Positions 35,259-43,387 of a stretch of 64,000 nucleotides of DNA are shown here, in pieces. Below the pieces are notes generated by a model, which ran no database searches, was not told where the DNA came from, and saw only the letters and a program-made list of their open reading frames with translations. Source of the DNA: Labilibaculum sp. (GTDB lineage Bacteria > Bacteroidota > Bacteroidia > Bacteroidales > Marinifilaceae); NCBI RefSeq assembly GCF_963664555.1, contig NZ_OY761461.1, forward strand, positions 2,914,001 through 2,978,000, given 5' to 3'. The stretch's first letter is position 1. The number at the start of each line of letters is the position of its first letter. The position numbers were made by a program, and so were the translations under genes.

Positions 35259-36620
35259 CTAAATTGCAATTTTCTGATTTAGCTTCCGTAATTCTCTTAC
35301 TAAAAATATACTTGCTATAACCGCTGAACCAACATCGGATATGGGACCGGCAAACCAAACACCATCCAATCCAAGAAAAGTAGGAAGAATAAAAAGAATT
35401 GGTATCAATAAAATAACCTGACGCATCAATGTGAGCATAGCCGAAATGCCTGCTTTTCCGATAGACTGAAAATAATTTCCAACAACCACTTGAAAACCAA
35501 CTACTGGTAATGCGATCAGAATAATCCGTAAGCCGTAAGAACCCATATCCAGTAACTCGGCACTGGAATTATTGAAAGCCCGCACAATTAATTCAGGAAA
35601 TAACTGTACACCCAGAAAGCCAAAAATTACAATTCCGGTAGCTGCTTTCATGCACAATATCAAACATTCTTTAACCCTTGCGTAATTTTGTGCCCCATAA
35701 TTGAACCCGAAAATAGGTTGGGCCGCCATATTTAGAGCCACAACAGTCATTACAATAAGCATGGCAACTGAGTTAATTACACCCATTGCAGCTATGGCGA
35801 TATCGTTACTGTAAGCTACCAACTGAACGTTGAACAACGCTTGAACAAAACTTCCTGCCAATTGCATAGAAAATGGTGCAAAACCTATGGTTAAAATGTA
35901 AAAAACAATCTCCCTATTCAATTTAAAATTTGAAAACCGCAATTTTATTATGGATTTTTCACTTCTGAAATGACTAATAACCCATATGCATAAAATGAAT
36001 TGTGAGATGATTGTAGCATAAGCTGCGCCTGCAACTCCCATGTCCAAAACAAAAATAAATATCGGATCGAGAATGATGTTTGTTCCTGCGCTAATGAGCA
36101 TTGAATACATCGCTATTTTTGCGTTTCCTTCGGAACGGATCAAATTGTTAAGAGAAAAACCAACAACACTAAAAATGGCTCCGTAAAGAATGATGTTTAG
36201 ATATTCATTGGCTACCGACATCGTATCATCGCCCACTCCAAACATCCTAAGCAGTGGATCCTTTATTAAAAATCCAATAATGGTAATAATAAGAGAAACG
36301 ATGATCATGAGAACAAATGAATTTCCCAAGACCCATTCGGCTCTGCCAAAATCTTTCTTTCCCAGATTAATCGAAATCCTGACTCCTGCACCAATTCCTA
36401 TCAGCATTCCAAATGCCATCATTATTAACATGATCGGAAACACCGCACTTAGACCCGATAAAGCAATTGCACCAACACCTTGGCCAATAAAAATCCGGTC
36501 GACAACATTGTACAATGAGTTAATAACTACCCCTGTAAAAGCTGGTAAGAAATACCTCCAAAGCAAGCTTTTGATGCTTGCACTCTCCAACTCCTGAACA
36601 TTCTTACTATTCTTATCCAT
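35259..36620 (-). CDS. MATE-family efflux transporter
   Basis: A 453-residue multidrug and toxin extrusion transporter with 12 membrane segments. The N-terminal helix contains YFLPAFTGVVINSLYNVVDR, with the conserved aspartate after the N-V-V-D pattern. Inter-helix loops such as IRSEGNAK and GFNYGAQNYARVKE are family hallmarks. It exports cationic or lipophilic compounds using a Na+ or H+ gradient; the substrate is unknown. It resembles the MepA/DinF-type branch. It is monocistronic with a -7 box directly in front. Confidence 0.92.
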   Translation of the reverse strand: MDKNSKNVQELESASIKSLLWRYFLPAFTGVVINSLYNVVDRIFIGQGVGAIALSGLSAVFPIMLIMMAFGMLIGIGAGVRISINLGKKDFGRAEWVLGNSFVLMIIVSLIITIIGFLIKDPLLRMFGVGDDTMSVANEYLNIILYGAIFSVVGFSLNNLIRSEGNAKIAMYSMLISAGTNIILDPIFIFVLDMGVAGAAYATIISQFILCIWVISHFRSEKSIIKLRFSNFKLNREIVFYILTIGFAPFSMQLAGSFVQALFNVQLVAYSNDIAIAAMGVINSVAMLIVMTVVALNMAAQPIFGFNYGAQNYARVKECLILCMKAATGIVIFGFLGVQLFPELIVRAFNNSSAELLDMGSYGLRIILIALPVVGFQVVVGNYFQSIGKAGISAMLTLMRQVILLIPILFILPTFLGLDGVWFAGPISDVGSAVIASIFLVRELRKLNQKIAI

Positions 36621-36636
36621 AAATTCACTTGTGACA

Positions 36637-36644
36637 CAAAAGTA
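36637..36644 (-). promoter_or_regulatory. -7 box for the MATE gene
   Basis: On the minus strand, TACTTTTG fits the Bacteroidota -7 consensus TAnnTTTG, 16 bases before the MATE start codon. The short distance implies a very short 5' leader. Confidence 0.4.
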
Positions 36645-36943
36645 TCAATTAATGACCATCTGTATTCAATTTTATCTATTAAAAAAGTATAAAAATCGGT
36701 AAATACAAGTTATTGAAGGGTAAAGCAACAACAAATGGCATGCTATCCATAATCAATTTGTAATTCTTCCTATTCTCAAATTAATTCGTCTTTGATTTTT
36801 CGGTTTCATTACAAGTGCAATATTTATTTATTATTAATATTCATGAAACTTTTGCAGATTATAAAAAAAATAATAGTTCTTTTGCGGAAATTATTTACGA
36901 AATTAAGGTCTTTTAAAAATTGCATTTAAGAATAAGATCCAAG
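36645..36943. other. Intergenic region between divergent MATE and MscS genes
   Basis: A+T-rich stretch with no gene. It should hold the promoter of the MscS gene. An ACTTTTGCAG block near 36848 and a TTCTTTTGCGG block near 36876 resemble a -33 and a loose -7 element but do not match well enough to call. Confidence 0.35.
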
Positions 36944-37780
36944 ATGTTAGAAACAGTTACTGAAATATTAAAATTTGAACTTGTAAGTATTGACAATCAT
37001 AAAATCAGAGTCTTCTCTTTAGTTAGTATTTTGCTTATTTATATACTAACTAAAGTATCTCTTTATTTAATCAAGAAAACTCTGTTTCGCAAGCATAAAT
37101 TTGTGAAAACAGATGCTGGCAACACTTATGCTCTTTACCAGATCATAAAATATGTAGTTTGGGTAATTGCAATCGGTCTAATGCTTGAAGCCCTAAACAT
37201 AAAAGTAACGGTACTTATTGCTGGTTCTGCTGCTTTATTGGTTGGTGTTGGTTTAGGTTTGCAGCAAACTTTTAATGATATTATTTCGGGGATTATTCTC
37301 CTTTCCGAGCGATCAATCAAAATTGACGATGTATTGGAAATAGACGGAGACATAATTAAAATTCAGAGCATTGGATTACGAACCTCAAAAGGTTTAGACA
37401 GAGATGAAATTTCGGTTATTATACCTAACTCACTAATTACTACAAACAAAGTGATTAATTGGAGTCATCAATCTAAAAAAACCCGATTCCGAATTCCTGT
37501 AGGGGTAGCCTATGGTTCGGATGTTGACCTAATATTAAAAACGTTAGAAGAAAGTGCTTTTGAACATCCCGATATTTACGAAAGACAATCTATTGAAGCC
37601 CGACTTGTAAATTTTGGTGCCTCTTCATTGGATTTTGAATTGTTATTTTTCAGCAAAAACATCTTTAGAATAGGCAAGGTGAAAAGTGATATTCGTTTAA
37701 TTATAAATAAGAAATTTACTGAAAAAAATATAATTATCCCTTTCAATCAATTAGATGTAAATCTGAAAAAGGAAATCTAA
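36944..37780 (+). CDS. MscS-family mechanosensitive channel
   Basis: A 278-residue MscS-type channel, the third in this window. It has two predicted membrane segments before the pore helix (about 22-42 and 62-85). The pore helix is AGSAALLVGVGLGLQQTFND, followed by the beta-domain (IKIDDVLEIDGDIIKIQSIG, then ISVIIPNSLITTNKVINWS). The ATG at 36944 is preferred to a TTG at 36920. It heads a set with a retropepsin-like protease, RimK ligase and aspartoacylase-like hydrolase on the same strand, though 267 bases separate it from the next gene. Confidence 0.9.
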   Translation: MLETVTEILKFELVSIDNHKIRVFSLVSILLIYILTKVSLYLIKKTLFRKHKFVKTDAGNTYALYQIIKYVVWVIAIGLMLEALNIKVTVLIAGSAALLVGVGLGLQQTFNDIISGIILLSERSIKIDDVLEIDGDIIKIQSIGLRTSKGLDRDEISVIIPNSLITTNKVINWSHQSKKTRFRIPVGVAYGSDVDLILKTLEESAFEHPDIYERQSIEARLVNFGASSLDFELLFFSKNIFRIGKVKSDIRLIINKKFTEKNIIIPFNQLDVNLKKEI

Positions 37781-38047
37781 TTGCAAATCACACCCATTTT
37801 GCTGTTTTTATTATTTTTCTTGTATTAAAAGTATAAATAGCTTTAGGTTAAGGTGCAAAAATCATAAAAAACAAGTTCGTTTCTCACCTTTCGGGAAATA
37901 ATTTTACGACTGCTTCGTATCAATTACAAATTGGAATGGGGAGATATCAAAGTTAAATTCAGGGAGAAAGGCATTTAAAATTAATTTTCCTACATTAGAA
38001 AATTTTAAGATACTTCCCTACAAGAAAAATAATGAAATCACAATTGC

Positions 38048-38500
38048 ATGAAAATAATCATTGGGAAAATTGACAGAGCTGATTTTCCAGACCTGCATTT
38101 ATCAAATATTGATTTAAAAGTTGATACCGGAGCATATACGTCTTCAATTCATTGCCATCAAATTGAGGAGTATCAGTTCGGTGATGAAACACATCTAAAA
38201 TTTAGACTTTTGGATCCATCACATCCAGATTATAATGAAAAAGAATTTACAGTTAAAAATTACAAAAGAAAAAGAGTTAAAAATTCTTTCGGCAAATCAG
38301 AAACCCGTTTTGTAATTGAAACAATCATTATATTATTCGATAAGGAATTCTTAATTGAACTTTCCTTAAGCGAGCGAAGTGAAATGAAATATCCGATACT
38401 GATCGGAAGAAAACTTTTAAATGGAAAATTTATTGTTGATACTTCAAAACGCAATATTTCTTTCAAATTGAAGCAAAAAAACAGCAATAAAGAATTATAG
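38048..38500 (+). CDS. RimK-associated retropepsin-like protease (PF05618)
   Basis: A 150-residue protein of the PF05618 family, annotated as a putative ATP-dependent zinc protease but with a retropepsin-like fold. The aspartic-protease motif is KVDTGAYTSSIHC with Asp26. The second family block is YPILIGRKLL near residues 117-126, then F-I-V-D-T-S at the C-terminus. There is no signal peptide. Members are repeatedly linked to RimK-type ATP-grasp ligases, and here rimK starts 28 bases downstream. A role in trimming or releasing glutamate-tagged peptides is an inference. Confidence 0.85.
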   Translation: MKIIIGKIDRADFPDLHLSNIDLKVDTGAYTSSIHCHQIEEYQFGDETHLKFRLLDPSHPDYNEKEFTVKNYKRKRVKNSFGKSETRFVIETIIILFDKEFLIELSLSERSEMKYPILIGRKLLNGKFIVDTSKRNISFKLKQKNSNKEL

Positions 38501-38528
38501 TCCATCCAATAAATGTTAATTACTTATT

Positions 38529-39404
38529 ATGAAAATTGTTATTTTATCAAGAAATCCTAAATTATATTCTACAAAAAGATTAGTTGAAGCAGCAGAAAAG
38601 AGAGGACATGAGGTACTTGTTGTGGATCATTTAAAATGCATTATTGAAATTGAGAAAAAAAGACCAAAAATCTTCTATGATGGTGCATACCTGCAGGATG
38701 TTGACGCTATAATTCCACGAATTGGAGCTTCTGTTACCTTTTACGGATCAACAGTAGTCCGCCAATTTGAAATGATGAAAACATTTACCGCTGTTGGTTC
38801 TGAAGCATTGATAAAATCCCGGGATAAATTAAGAAGCTTACAGGTTCTTTCACGTGCCGGAGTAGGTTTACCCCGCACCGTTTTTACGAACTACACAAAA
38901 GATGTTAATCATGTAATTCAATCAGTTGGAGGAACTCCACTGGTTCTTAAACTACTGGAAGGAACGCAAGGTTTAGGTGTTGTTTTAGCGGAAACTCAAA
39001 ACGCTGCCACTTCAGTTATCGAAGCATTTAATGGGCTAAAAGCGCGTGTGATTGCTCAGGAGTTTATCAAAGAATCTAAAGGCGCTGACATAAGAGCTTT
39101 TGTTGTTGACGGAAGAGTGGTTGGAGCTATGAAACGACAAGCAATTAAAGGTGAATTTCGATCTAACCTTCACAGGGGAGGATCTGCAACAATTATTGAA
39201 TTGACTGATGAAGAGGAAAATACTGCAATCAAAGCAGCAAAAGCAATGGGATTAGGTATTGCTGGTGTGGACATGCTCCAATCAGCAAACGGACCTTTAG
39301 TTTTGGAGGTAAATTCATCACCAGGTTTAGAAGGTATCGAAGTTGCAACCAAAAAGGACATCGCAAAACAAATAATTAGATTCATTGAAAGGAATGTTGA
39401 TTGA
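38529..39404 (+). CDS. rimK: RimK-type ATP-grasp alpha-L-glutamate ligase
   Basis: A 291-residue ATP-grasp enzyme that joins L-glutamate to a C-terminal carboxylate. The E. coli prototype adds glutamates to ribosomal protein S6. Residues about 1-95 form the N-terminal domain ([18 protein letters not shown]) and about 96-291 the ATP-grasp domain, with [45 protein letters not shown] and the metal motif [14 protein letters not shown]. Full length. Its end overlaps the next gene by 11 bases, so translation is probably coupled. The target here need not be S6. Confidence 0.93.
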   Translation: MKIVILSRNPKLYSTKRLVEAAEKRGHEVLVVDHLKCIIEIEKKRPKIFYDGAYLQDVDAIIPRIGASVTFYGSTVVRQFEMMKTFTAVGSEALIKSRDKLRSLQVLSRAGVGLPRTVFTNYTKDVNHVIQSVGGTPLVLKLLEGTQGLGVVLAETQNAATSVIEAFNGLKARVIAQEFIKESKGADIRAFVVDGRVVGAMKRQAIKGEFRSNLHRGGSATIIELTDEEENTAIKAAKAMGLGIAGVDMLQSANGPLVLEVNSSPGLEGIEVATKKDIAKQIIRFIERNVD

Positions 39405-40389
39405 TAAGTATACTATACTAGGCAAAGAAATTCAGAAAGGCGAGCGTGCCTTCTTAGAATTGGAAGTTGCGAAATTGCACACCCGAAATACGATTAAGGT
39501 ACCTGTAATTGTAGAGCGTGCGAAAAAGGATGGCCCTACCTTGCTTTTAATGGGTGGCGTGCACGGAGATGAAGTTAATGGAGTTGCCATTGTTCGAAAT
39601 ATCATTCGAAAAAGATACAACAAGCCAAAAAGGGGAATGATTATCTGCATCCCCGTTTTTAACGTATTTGGTTTCCTAAATCTCCGAAGAGAATTTCCTG
39701 ACGGCAGAGATTTGAACAGAATGTTCCCGGGTTTTTTAAATGGATCACTTGCCAGTCAATTTGCGTATCGCTTTACAAAAGAAATTGCACCAAAAGTAGA
39801 TTATGTGATCGATTTTCATTCAGGTGGCGCTGACAGGTCAAATTCCCCTCAAATTCGATGTGTTATTAAGGAAAAAGAATCATTAAAGCTTGCTCAAATT
39901 TTTAATGCTCCATTTATTTTGAATTCTGATTACATTTCCAAATCTGTTCGCGATACTATTCGCAATTTGGGAAAAACAATTCTATTATTTGAAGGAGGAA
40001 AATCAAATGACTTGGATGAAGATGTTATTAGTTGCGGTGTTGAAGGCGCAGTAAACGTAATGAAATATTTAGGATTGCAGAATGGAGATTTGCAATTAAA
40101 ACAAACACCAATTGTGATTCCTAAGGCTCAATGGTTAAGGGCTTCCAATTCAGGTATGTTTCAATTGCGGGTTGCAAATGGAAGTTGGGTCGTTAAAAAA
40201 CAAATTTTAGGTGAAATAACGGATCCTTACGGAGGATATGAAAAAAAAGTAATTGCTCCGTTTGATTGTTATGTGTTTTGTGTAAATACTGCACCTATGG
40301 TGCACAAAGGAGATGCTCTGTTTCACGTTAGTATTGAAACAGATAAATTGAGTACAGATCTTACTTCTTCAGACTATTTGGTAGAATAA
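39394..40389 (+). CDS. Succinylglutamate desuccinylase/aspartoacylase-family hydrolase
   Basis: A 331-residue zinc carboxypeptidase-like protein (M14 clan, AstE/ASPA family). The zinc motif [10 protein letters not shown] gives His and Glu ligands near residue 55, and the second His is in DFHSGG. Other blocks are RDLNRMFPG and a C-terminal beta-barrel ([20 protein letters not shown]). Members remove N-acyl groups from amino acids or hydrolyse amide bonds next to carboxylates. The ATG at 39394 overlaps rimK by 11 bases. With RimK and the protease it may reverse a glutamate modification (inference). Osmolyte processing is an alternative, given the MscS gene upstream. Confidence 0.88.
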   Translation: MLIDKYTILGKEIQKGERAFLELEVAKLHTRNTIKVPVIVERAKKDGPTLLLMGGVHGDEVNGVAIVRNIIRKRYNKPKRGMIICIPVFNVFGFLNLRREFPDGRDLNRMFPGFLNGSLASQFAYRFTKEIAPKVDYVIDFHSGGADRSNSPQIRCVIKEKESLKLAQIFNAPFILNSDYISKSVRDTIRNLGKTILLFEGGKSNDLDEDVISCGVEGAVNVMKYLGLQNGDLQLKQTPIVIPKAQWLRASNSGMFQLRVANGSWVVKKQILGEITDPYGGYEKKVIAPFDCYVFCVNTAPMVHKGDALFHVSIETDKLSTDLTSSDYLVE

Positions 40390-40741
40390 AATGCACTTTA
40401 CTAATCTCTATCCAACTTATGTGCATATACTAAACGATTCCAAATCATTATAACTCTTCAAAATATTATTTATTCAAATAATATTTACTTCTTTCAATAC
40501 GACTCAATGCAGGCAAAAATCGTATTAAATATATAATCCTGCCAGTCAATATTAAGCTTGGAATAGTAACACAACAGCCAACCAATGACCTTGCCTGCAA
40601 TTTGAAAGATTCAACAATTCGGATTTTATCCATATTTTTTTTACATCTTTATTAAAGATATCAAAGCCAAATCAATAACCCTTAAGGTATCTAACGATAA
40701 ATAAATTATAATTTTAGCTGTCAAATTATACTAACCAAACA
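40390..40741. other. Intergenic region with an A+T-only hairpin
   Basis: There is no gene. A perfect 11-bp A+T stem (40461-40471 and 40476-40486) with loop ATTC lies 72 bases after the aspartoacylase-like gene; its stability is low, so terminator function is doubtful. The remainder presumably holds the promoter of the secreted hydrolase gene. Confidence 0.4.
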
Positions 40742-43321
40742 ATGATGAATCCAAATAAATACTTTTCTATTCTAATTGGTAGTTTCATAATCCTTTTCAT
40801 TTTATCAACGAACCTCTCTCTGGCACAGGACGTTGATCCCAACAGGACTCAAGTTCCATTTTCAACAGACACACAAAATTTCACTGTTTGGAATGGGGAA
40901 AACTATGTGCCTTTTTTTATTAAAGGAATTAACCTTGGCGTTTCAATTCCCGGAACATTCCCCGGCGAACTGGCTGCAAGCAAAGATCAATATGCTCGCT
41001 GGATAGAGGATATTCATGATGTAGGTTTTAACTGTATTAGAGTCTACACACTTCATTACCCTCGTTTTTACGAAGCTTTAAAAGAATTTAACGATGCAAA
41101 TCCAGCAAGTCCGATGTATATAATGCATGGTGTTTGGCTGGAAGAAGAGTTAAGTGGGTACACCCAAGATTTACATGAATTAAATGAGGTATTCAATCAG
41201 GAAATTAAAGACGTACTCGACTGTATTCACGGAAATAACAGTATAGATCACCGTTTTGGAAAGGCCTACGGTTTATACACCGCTGATGTATCGCCTTGGA
41301 TAATGGCTTATATTATTGGTCGAGAGATTCACCCTGCTGAAATTGAAGAGACCAACACTAAACATGCCGGCCAAACATCATTTTCAGGTACTGCTTTTAA
41401 GTTGGCAGGTGCATCTCCGTCCGAAGTTTGGGCAGCATCCCATTTAGAATCTCTTGTGCTATACGAACGCAACAATTACAATACAGAGCGTCCTGTTAGT
41501 ATTTCCAGCTGGCCTACTTTGGATCCCTTAACACATCCAACAGAAACTACAACAGATGAAGACAAGCAATCATTGGATTTAGCCAACTTAGATTTATCGG
41601 GAGCACCTGCCGGTTATTTTGCCAGCTTTCACGCATACCCATATTATCCTGATTTTATTAGCGAAGATCCCGGCTATAAACAATACTCCGATCCCCTTGG
41701 TCCGAACAGTTATTTGGGTTATATCAGCGATCTCAAGAATCATTATAAAAATTTCCCGGTTCTTATTGCCGAAATTGGAACCCCTTCAAGTTGGGGAATT
41801 GCACATTATGCATCCAATGGAATGAATCATGGTGGTTGTTCAGAAATTGAACAAGGACTCAATTTCCTAAGACTTCTTGATAATATTGAAGAAGCAGGTT
41901 GCGCAGGAGGAATACAATTTTCATGGATAGATGAGTGGTTCAAACGAACCTGGATTACCGATGCTTTTGATTTCAATCCTGAAGCAAGAATACTTTGGCA
42001 CAATATTACCGCTGCAGAACAAAATTTTGGTTTAATCGCATTTCGACCGGCAGAAACCACCTACACCGAATTAGAAGATTTTGGCACCAATAAACCCATA
42101 AAAAAAATCCTTACTTCTGCAGACTATGATTTTTTCAACATTCGTTTGATGCTTGAAAAAGAGCTTTCGAACATTGATACCATTTGGATGGCAATTGACA
42201 CCTATGATGCCAACTTGGGCGAATCGATATTGCCTTCGGGAACTACGATTACCAACAGAGCGGAATTTGCCCTACGTATCACCAACTATTCTGCCGAATT
42301 ATTTGTAACTCAGGCTTATGATTTATTTGGTTTATGGCATGGTGTTTCAGAAGACAAGCAGCTTTATCATTCTGTTGCAACAGATGGAGCTCCATGGAAT
42401 CTGGTTCGCTGGAAGAATAATGACGAAAACTATGAAATACAATACGTTGGAAATTTAAAAACCCGGAGAACAGAACTACCTCCTTCAAGTTTGGATGCTG
42501 TCATCATCTCAAATGATTCAATTGACATTCATCTTCCCTGGTCGTTATTACAGGTTACCGACCCTGCTAATGCAAAAGTGATGAATGATGACAGAGCCAC
42601 ACCAGAAACAGAAGAAGCCATCTCTGATGGCATAGCCCTAAGCGTTCTCCATAATGATGTATTACTGGAAGGAAATAATAGATTCATTTGGAGTTGGGGA
42701 ATCCCAACAAACTATGTAGAAGTGAAAAAGCAATCATACTATGTTGTAAAAGATGGATTGATTGAATTTAATAATGTACCAATTGCATATACTGATAGAT
42801 ATTCAACAAATCAGGGCGAAAATCTGATAATTGATGCTGAAAATGGACTCTTGGCCAATGACTTTGATTTTGATGGCAATTCATTCTATTCAGAATTATC
42901 CGAATTCTGCGAAAATGGCTTTGTTTTCCTTTCAGAAGATGGATCCTTTGAATACATTCCTGATACTGGCTACAGTGGTGAAGATTTTTTCACATACCGC
43001 GCTTTCGACGATAATGGCCACTCAATTAAGACAAAAGTGACTATTAATATCACTCCTGTTACTGCTGTTGATGATTTTACAAAAGAAGATTTTGCACTTG
43101 CTGTTTACCCAAATCCCGTAAGCACATTTTTACGTATTGATTTGCCAAATAATCGACCAACTCAATTGCGAATAATCAATCTAAAAGGATCTATTATTTA
43201 CCAGAAACAAATAAGCGACACAAAGCACATCATTGATGTTCATTCATTTTCAAAAGGTGTTTACTTACTCAATATCCAAACAAGCAATAATCTACTGAGC
43301 AAAAAAATCATCATCAATTAA
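40742..43321 (+). CDS. T9SS-secreted TIM-barrel glycosidase-like protein
   Basis: An 859-residue exported protein with a signal peptide (to about residue 29, ending SLAQ). The N-terminal (beta/alpha)8 domain, about 45-440, looks like clan-A glycosidases. It has FIKGINLGVSIPG, NCIRVYTLH, an acid/base candidate Glu195 in IIGREIHP and a nucleophile candidate Glu344 in VLIAEIGTPSSWG. A middle beta-rich region (about 450-670) is unassigned. An Ig/cadherin-like repeat (about 685-775, LANDFDFDGN ... YIPDTGYSGEDFFTYRA) precedes the type IX sorting domain (785-859, YPNPVSTFLRI ... KGVYLLNI). The substrate is unknown; a glucan or mannan is plausible beside the other glycan genes. Confidence 0.8.
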   Translation: MMNPNKYFSILIGSFIILFILSTNLSLAQDVDPNRTQVPFSTDTQNFTVWNGENYVPFFIKGINLGVSIPGTFPGELAASKDQYARWIEDIHDVGFNCIRVYTLHYPRFYEALKEFNDANPASPMYIMHGVWLEEELSGYTQDLHELNEVFNQEIKDVLDCIHGNNSIDHRFGKAYGLYTADVSPWIMAYIIGREIHPAEIEETNTKHAGQTSFSGTAFKLAGASPSEVWAASHLESLVLYERNNYNTERPVSISSWPTLDPLTHPTETTTDEDKQSLDLANLDLSGAPAGYFASFHAYPYYPDFISEDPGYKQYSDPLGPNSYLGYISDLKNHYKNFPVLIAEIGTPSSWGIAHYASNGMNHGGCSEIEQGLNFLRLLDNIEEAGCAGGIQFSWIDEWFKRTWITDAFDFNPEARILWHNITAAEQNFGLIAFRPAETTYTELEDFGTNKPIKKILTSADYDFFNIRLMLEKELSNIDTIWMAIDTYDANLGESILPSGTTITNRAEFALRITNYSAELFVTQAYDLFGLWHGVSEDKQLYHSVATDGAPWNLVRWKNNDENYEIQYVGNLKTRRTELPPSSLDAVIISNDSIDIHLPWSLLQVTDPANAKVMNDDRATPETEEAISDGIALSVLHNDVLLEGNNRFIWSWGIPTNYVEVKKQSYYVVKDGLIEFNNVPIAYTDRYSTNQGENLIIDAENGLLANDFDFDGNSFYSELSEFCENGFVFLSEDGSFEYIPDTGYSGEDFFTYRAFDDNGHSIKTKVTINITPVTAVDDFTKEDFALAVYPNPVSTFLRIDLPNNRPTQLRIINLKGSIIYQKQISDTKHIIDVHSFSKGVYLLNIQTSNNLLSKKIIIN

Positions 43322-43347
43322 GGAAAACAATGAATACAAAAAAAAAC

Positions 43348-43373
43348 CTCGTTCAACGAACGAGTTTTTTTTT
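43348..43373. terminator. Bidirectional intrinsic terminator
   Basis: Stem CTCGTTC (43348-43354) and GAACGAG (43358-43364) with loop AAC, T run of nine after it and A run before it. It separates the convergent hydrolase and receptor genes. Confidence 0.87.
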
Positions 43374-43387
43374 ACCTGCTAATATTG

